Shown here: in pieces, positions 16,910 to 18,906 of the stretch | Numbering within the stretch: the first letter of the stretch is position 1 | Layout: every line of letters begins with the position of its first letter | NCBI RefSeq assembly: GCF_000330505.1 | Contig: NW_004440269.1 | Coordinates: 129,409-148,314 of the forward strand | Direction: 5' to 3' | From: Entamoeba invadens IP1 | Taxonomy: Eukaryota > Evosea > Mastigamoebida > Endamoebidae | Length of the DNA stretch: 18,906 nucleotides | Notes under the pieces: model-generated | The model's input: only the letters and a program-made list of their open reading frames with translations | Told to the model about the DNA's origin: nothing | Database searches by the model: none | Position numbers and translations under genes: made by a program

Positions 16910-17659
16910 ATGAAACAATCTTCACAAATTGTGGTCTTTGGATTCTTCAAAAACGAACTTGAAAATGTAATGTCGAATTCACTTCGCCAATATGACCCTG
17001 GACCCAATATATTGTATTGCTCTGTATCATACAAAACAACTATATTAGCAGAGTACTATGAGGTTTTACTCCCTGGCTCGGACGAAATCATTAAACAGAT
17101 ATTATCAAAGCCGACGAGTGGAAAGAACTTTATAGTTCATGAACCATTGAAGTTCTGTATGTTAACAACAGACGTGGTCACTGTTATGACTATTATAGGA
17201 ATCACTTTTCCTCAAGACAGAGCTTTTGACTTCATCGATGACGTCGTCGTCAATTTCTCAAAACTGTTCAACACAAATAAATTGGACACACTGCCACCAC
17301 GGTCTCTTAACAACACTTTTGCACCTATGCTCAAGCAAAAGATCTCTCACTTCAACGATCTGACTAACGACCCCCTCAATAAAATCCAACAAACACTCGA
17401 CCAGACTGTCACTAAGGTCAACGAAAATGTCGACAAGATGCTGGACAGAGGAAATGATCTCGACAATTTACAGGGAGAGTCGGAGATGCTCTTGAGAGAT
17501 TCCGAGAGTATGTTTAATAACAGTGTCGAATTGAAAAGGAAATTCCAGCGCCGAAATATCAAGCTATATATTGCGTTTGCTATGTTCATTTTCTTTGTCG
17601 TCTTTATTGGAAGTTGGGTGTTCTGTGGGGTCAGATTCCAAAGATGCAGAAGAGCGTAA
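16910..17659 (+). CDS. Longin-type R-SNARE (VAMP7-like)
   Basis: A 249-residue vesicle SNARE that would pair with Q-SNAREs to fuse endosomal, lysosomal or secretory vesicles. Residues about 5-115 fit a longin domain, with alternating strands and the KFCMLTTDVVTVMTIIGI helix. Residues about 153-212 form the SNARE coiled coil, with R180 in MLDRGNDLDNL at the zero-layer position of R-SNAREs (compare the RGERLELL segment of VAMP7). A hydrophobic anchor follows (about 218-241), then a short basic tail VRFQRCRRA on the far side of the membrane. The order longin-SNARE-TM makes VAMP7/VAMP71-like more likely than brevin or Ykt6, which lack the longin or the anchor respectively. Single exon. Its stop is 58 bp from the convergent Pmp3 gene. 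Confidence 0.88.
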   Translation: MKQSSQIVVFGFFKNELENVMSNSLRQYDPGPNILYCSVSYKTTILAEYYEVLLPGSDEIIKQILSKPTSGKNFIVHEPLKFCMLTTDVVTVMTIIGITFPQDRAFDFIDDVVVNFSKLFNTNKLDTLPPRSLNNTFAPMLKQKISHFNDLTNDPLNKIQQTLDQTVTKVNENVDKMLDRGNDLDNLQGESEMLLRDSESMFNNSVELKRKFQRRNIKLYIAFAMFIFFVVFIGSWVFCGVRFQRCRRA

Positions 17660-17717
17660 CTAGTAATTCAGTTGAAGTTAATTGTTGTTAAGTTAATAAA
17701 TTCACTATACAATTCAA

Positions 17718-17924
17718 TTAGAACTTGAAGTGTGTGATGGACCAGGTTCGGAAATTAGTGCAAATGTACCATTCTGCATATATAATACCTGGTAACCAGA
17801 AAAAGAGTGTTAAAATTAAAGCGAGGAAGAATTCAACTTTGCACTCTTTCATAAGAAATATAGGAAGTGGAGGAAGAAGTACCCCCAATAAAGCATATAA
17901 AAAGCAGCGAGTGCTGGTGTACAT
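17718..17924 (-). CDS. PMP3: Pmp3/UPF0057 family membrane proteolipid, 68 aa
   Basis: The ORF has two hydrophobic segments (about 7-24 and 30-50) carrying the family's two signatures: GVLLPPLPIFLMKECKVEFF for the LPPL.VF..GC block, and LFFWLPGIIYAEWYI for the YIPGIIHA.Y block. In yeast and plants this family (PMP3/RCI2) is in the plasma membrane and affects membrane potential and salt or cold tolerance; the function here is inferred from that. The C-terminus is extended by about 15 residues (TNFRTWSITHFKF) beyond the usual 52-55-residue length. The open frame begins with GTG, so the ATG one codon later (17924) is the start, which matches the family N-terminus. A 95-codon plus-strand frame over the same DNA lacks any family likeness. 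TATA-like ATATAAAG lies upstream on the minus strand (about 17956-17963). Confidence 0.8.
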   Translation of the reverse strand: MYTSTRCFLYALLGVLLPPLPIFLMKECKVEFFLALILTLFFWLPGIIYAEWYICTNFRTWSITHFKF

Positions 17925-17990
17925 CACAAACGGTTGGAATTTGGAGATGAAACATCTTTATATTTTGTCGTTGGGGACTTTTCTTGAGTT

Positions 17991-18017
17991 AATAATTATA
18001 ATGCCATTATAATTATT
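17991..18017. repeat. 27-bp palindrome upstream of Pmp3
   Basis: AATAATTATAATG (17991-18003) and CATTATAATTATT (18005-18017) are exact reverse complements around a single central C. It lies about 67 bp before the Pmp3 ATG, so it could be a dimer-binding operator or an AT-rich chance palindrome. Confidence 0.6.
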
Positions 18018-18507
18018 CATGAGAAGTTATGGTTTTATGAATTAATAAAATATGGAATGAAGGAGTTAGAATCATCGTTTGGAAAAGTAGAAATGACCCC
18101 ATACTTTTTCGTATAAAGATTTCGGTTTTTTAATACCAAAGGAATTGTTTCGCATATTATTATTAAAACCTTTTTATATAGGTTTTATTATCATTATTTA
18201 TTATAATTTTTGGTTCTGTTTTTTGAATAAGAAAATCATATGACTTTTTTTTTATTTTATAACCAAAAAAAAAACGTGGAATTTCATAAAGAAAAAAAAT
18301 TCTGTGATGTTTTTTGAATATGAAATAATGATAAAAGGTATTTTCCTCTTCTGTTGTTCTTTTGTTTAAAATATAAGATTTTAAAAAATTATTTTTCGAC
18401 ATATCATTTCATTACTTTGTTTATTTAAAAAATCTAATACTTTAGCATATAGTTGATATTATATAACCAGTACATTTGTATACTGAAAATGTGTAAAGTG
18501 ACTTCCC

Positions 18508-18715
18508 AAGGTGTGCAAGTTAGTTTAAAGGTGTGCAAGTTAAGGTATAGTTCATTTATAATTTTTTTATTAAAAAAATAGAATCATTAATTTTTTGAAA
18601 TTTTGAAAAAAAAGTTTATTTTTAGTTTAATTATTAATTATAATTTTGAAGTTATTACTAAACTATACTTTAACTTGCACACCTTGTGACGTTGCAATTT
18701 TTAACTTTCACACTT
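18508..18715. mobile_element. MITE-like inverted repeat element
   Basis: The left side has two direct copies of AAGGTGTGCAAGTTA (18508-18522, 18528-18542). The right side has one perfect inverted copy (18671-18685) and one degenerate inverted copy (18702-18715, TAACTTTCACACTT). The inner pair extends to 25 bp (18528-18552 against 18661-18685) with one mismatch. The 108-bp core between is nearly pure A/T with no coding capacity. The motif is reminiscent of mariner ends, which often carry AGGTGTNCAAGT-like sequence, but no TA duplication is clear on both sides. Confidence 0.5.
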
Positions 18716-18906
18716 CGAATACAATTAATTAAGCAACAATTTCGGGAAAGCGACCCAATGGAAATTATCGAAGGACCAGTTCTGGACAACAGTACACATT
18801 GATTTGAGATAACGAACTGCACCTATTAAACAGACTATTTGTTATTGTTTGCTATAAAATGGCACAGAGAAAAATATAATGTTTATCATGCCTTTAATTG
18901 CCGCTT

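Larger units (their letters stand above)
17925..18906. other. AT-rich region upstream of Pmp3 with palindrome and MITE-like repeat
   Basis: This 982-bp stretch has no convincing gene. It holds a 27-bp palindrome (17991-18017), a weak 8-bp inverted repeat (arms 18164-18171 and 18180-18187), long A/T runs, and inverted copies of an AAGGTGTGCAAGTTA motif (18508-18715). The last 150 bp are less AT-rich and include a short open stretch ending at the TGA of about 18800, not called as a gene. Confidence 0.55.

Noticed and set aside
17725..18012. Plus-strand 95-codon frame
   Set aside because: The minus strand gives a clear Pmp3 signature over the same bases, and this frame has none.
18757..18801. 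Short open stretch (ATG to TGA) at the right edge with a peptide starting MEIIEGPVLDN
   Set aside because: Only 14 codons, no conserved context visible; may be a remnant of something beyond the edge.

Overview
This is an AT-rich eukaryotic window with gene-dense, almost intronless coding regions separated by very AT-rich spacers. Compact gene spacing, a candidate intron opening with GTTTGTT (the Entamoeba donor consensus), a hAT transposon and the protein set all point to an Entamoeba genome. I infer something like E. invadens, because coding GC looks higher than I would expect for E. histolytica. No rRNA, tRNA or CRISPR was seen.

Layout. 1-4505 (-): the N-terminal 1501 codons of a VPS13-type bridge-like lipid transfer protein, running off the left edge. 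4976-8192: a complete hAT DNA transposon with terminal inverted repeats starting CAGGG. Its transposase is broken by two frameshifts, but the 618-aa catalytic ORF is intact. 8301-10400 (-): a protein with a coiled coil, a Q/P-rich linker and two FYVE-like zinc modules. 10957-11629 (+): an unrecognised gene, best modelled as two exons. 11775-15317 (-): RPB2, the second-largest subunit of RNA polymerase II. 15720-16355 (+): a divergent protein resembling GINS subunit Psf3. 16470-16772 (+): a small Cys-rich orphan followed by a perfect 13-bp hairpin. 16910-17659 (+): a longin R-SNARE of the VAMP7 type. 17718-17924 (-): a Pmp3/UPF0057 membrane proteolipid, convergent with the SNARE. 17925-18906: AT-rich DNA with a 27-bp palindrome and a MITE-like inverted repeat.

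The genes do not form one pathway. Several concern membranes (VPS13, the FYVE-like protein, R-SNARE, Pmp3) and two concern nuclear machinery (RPB2, putative Psf3); this looks like ordinary eukaryotic gene order. Three apparent starts (zinc protein, RPB2, Pmp3) are non-ATG if the open frame is taken to its limit (TTG, TTG, GTG), so the first in-frame ATG was used instead. No clear new multi-gene system was found. The least-explained items are the FYVE-like protein architecture, the spliced orphan, the hairpin after the small orphan, and the inverted repeats at the right edge.
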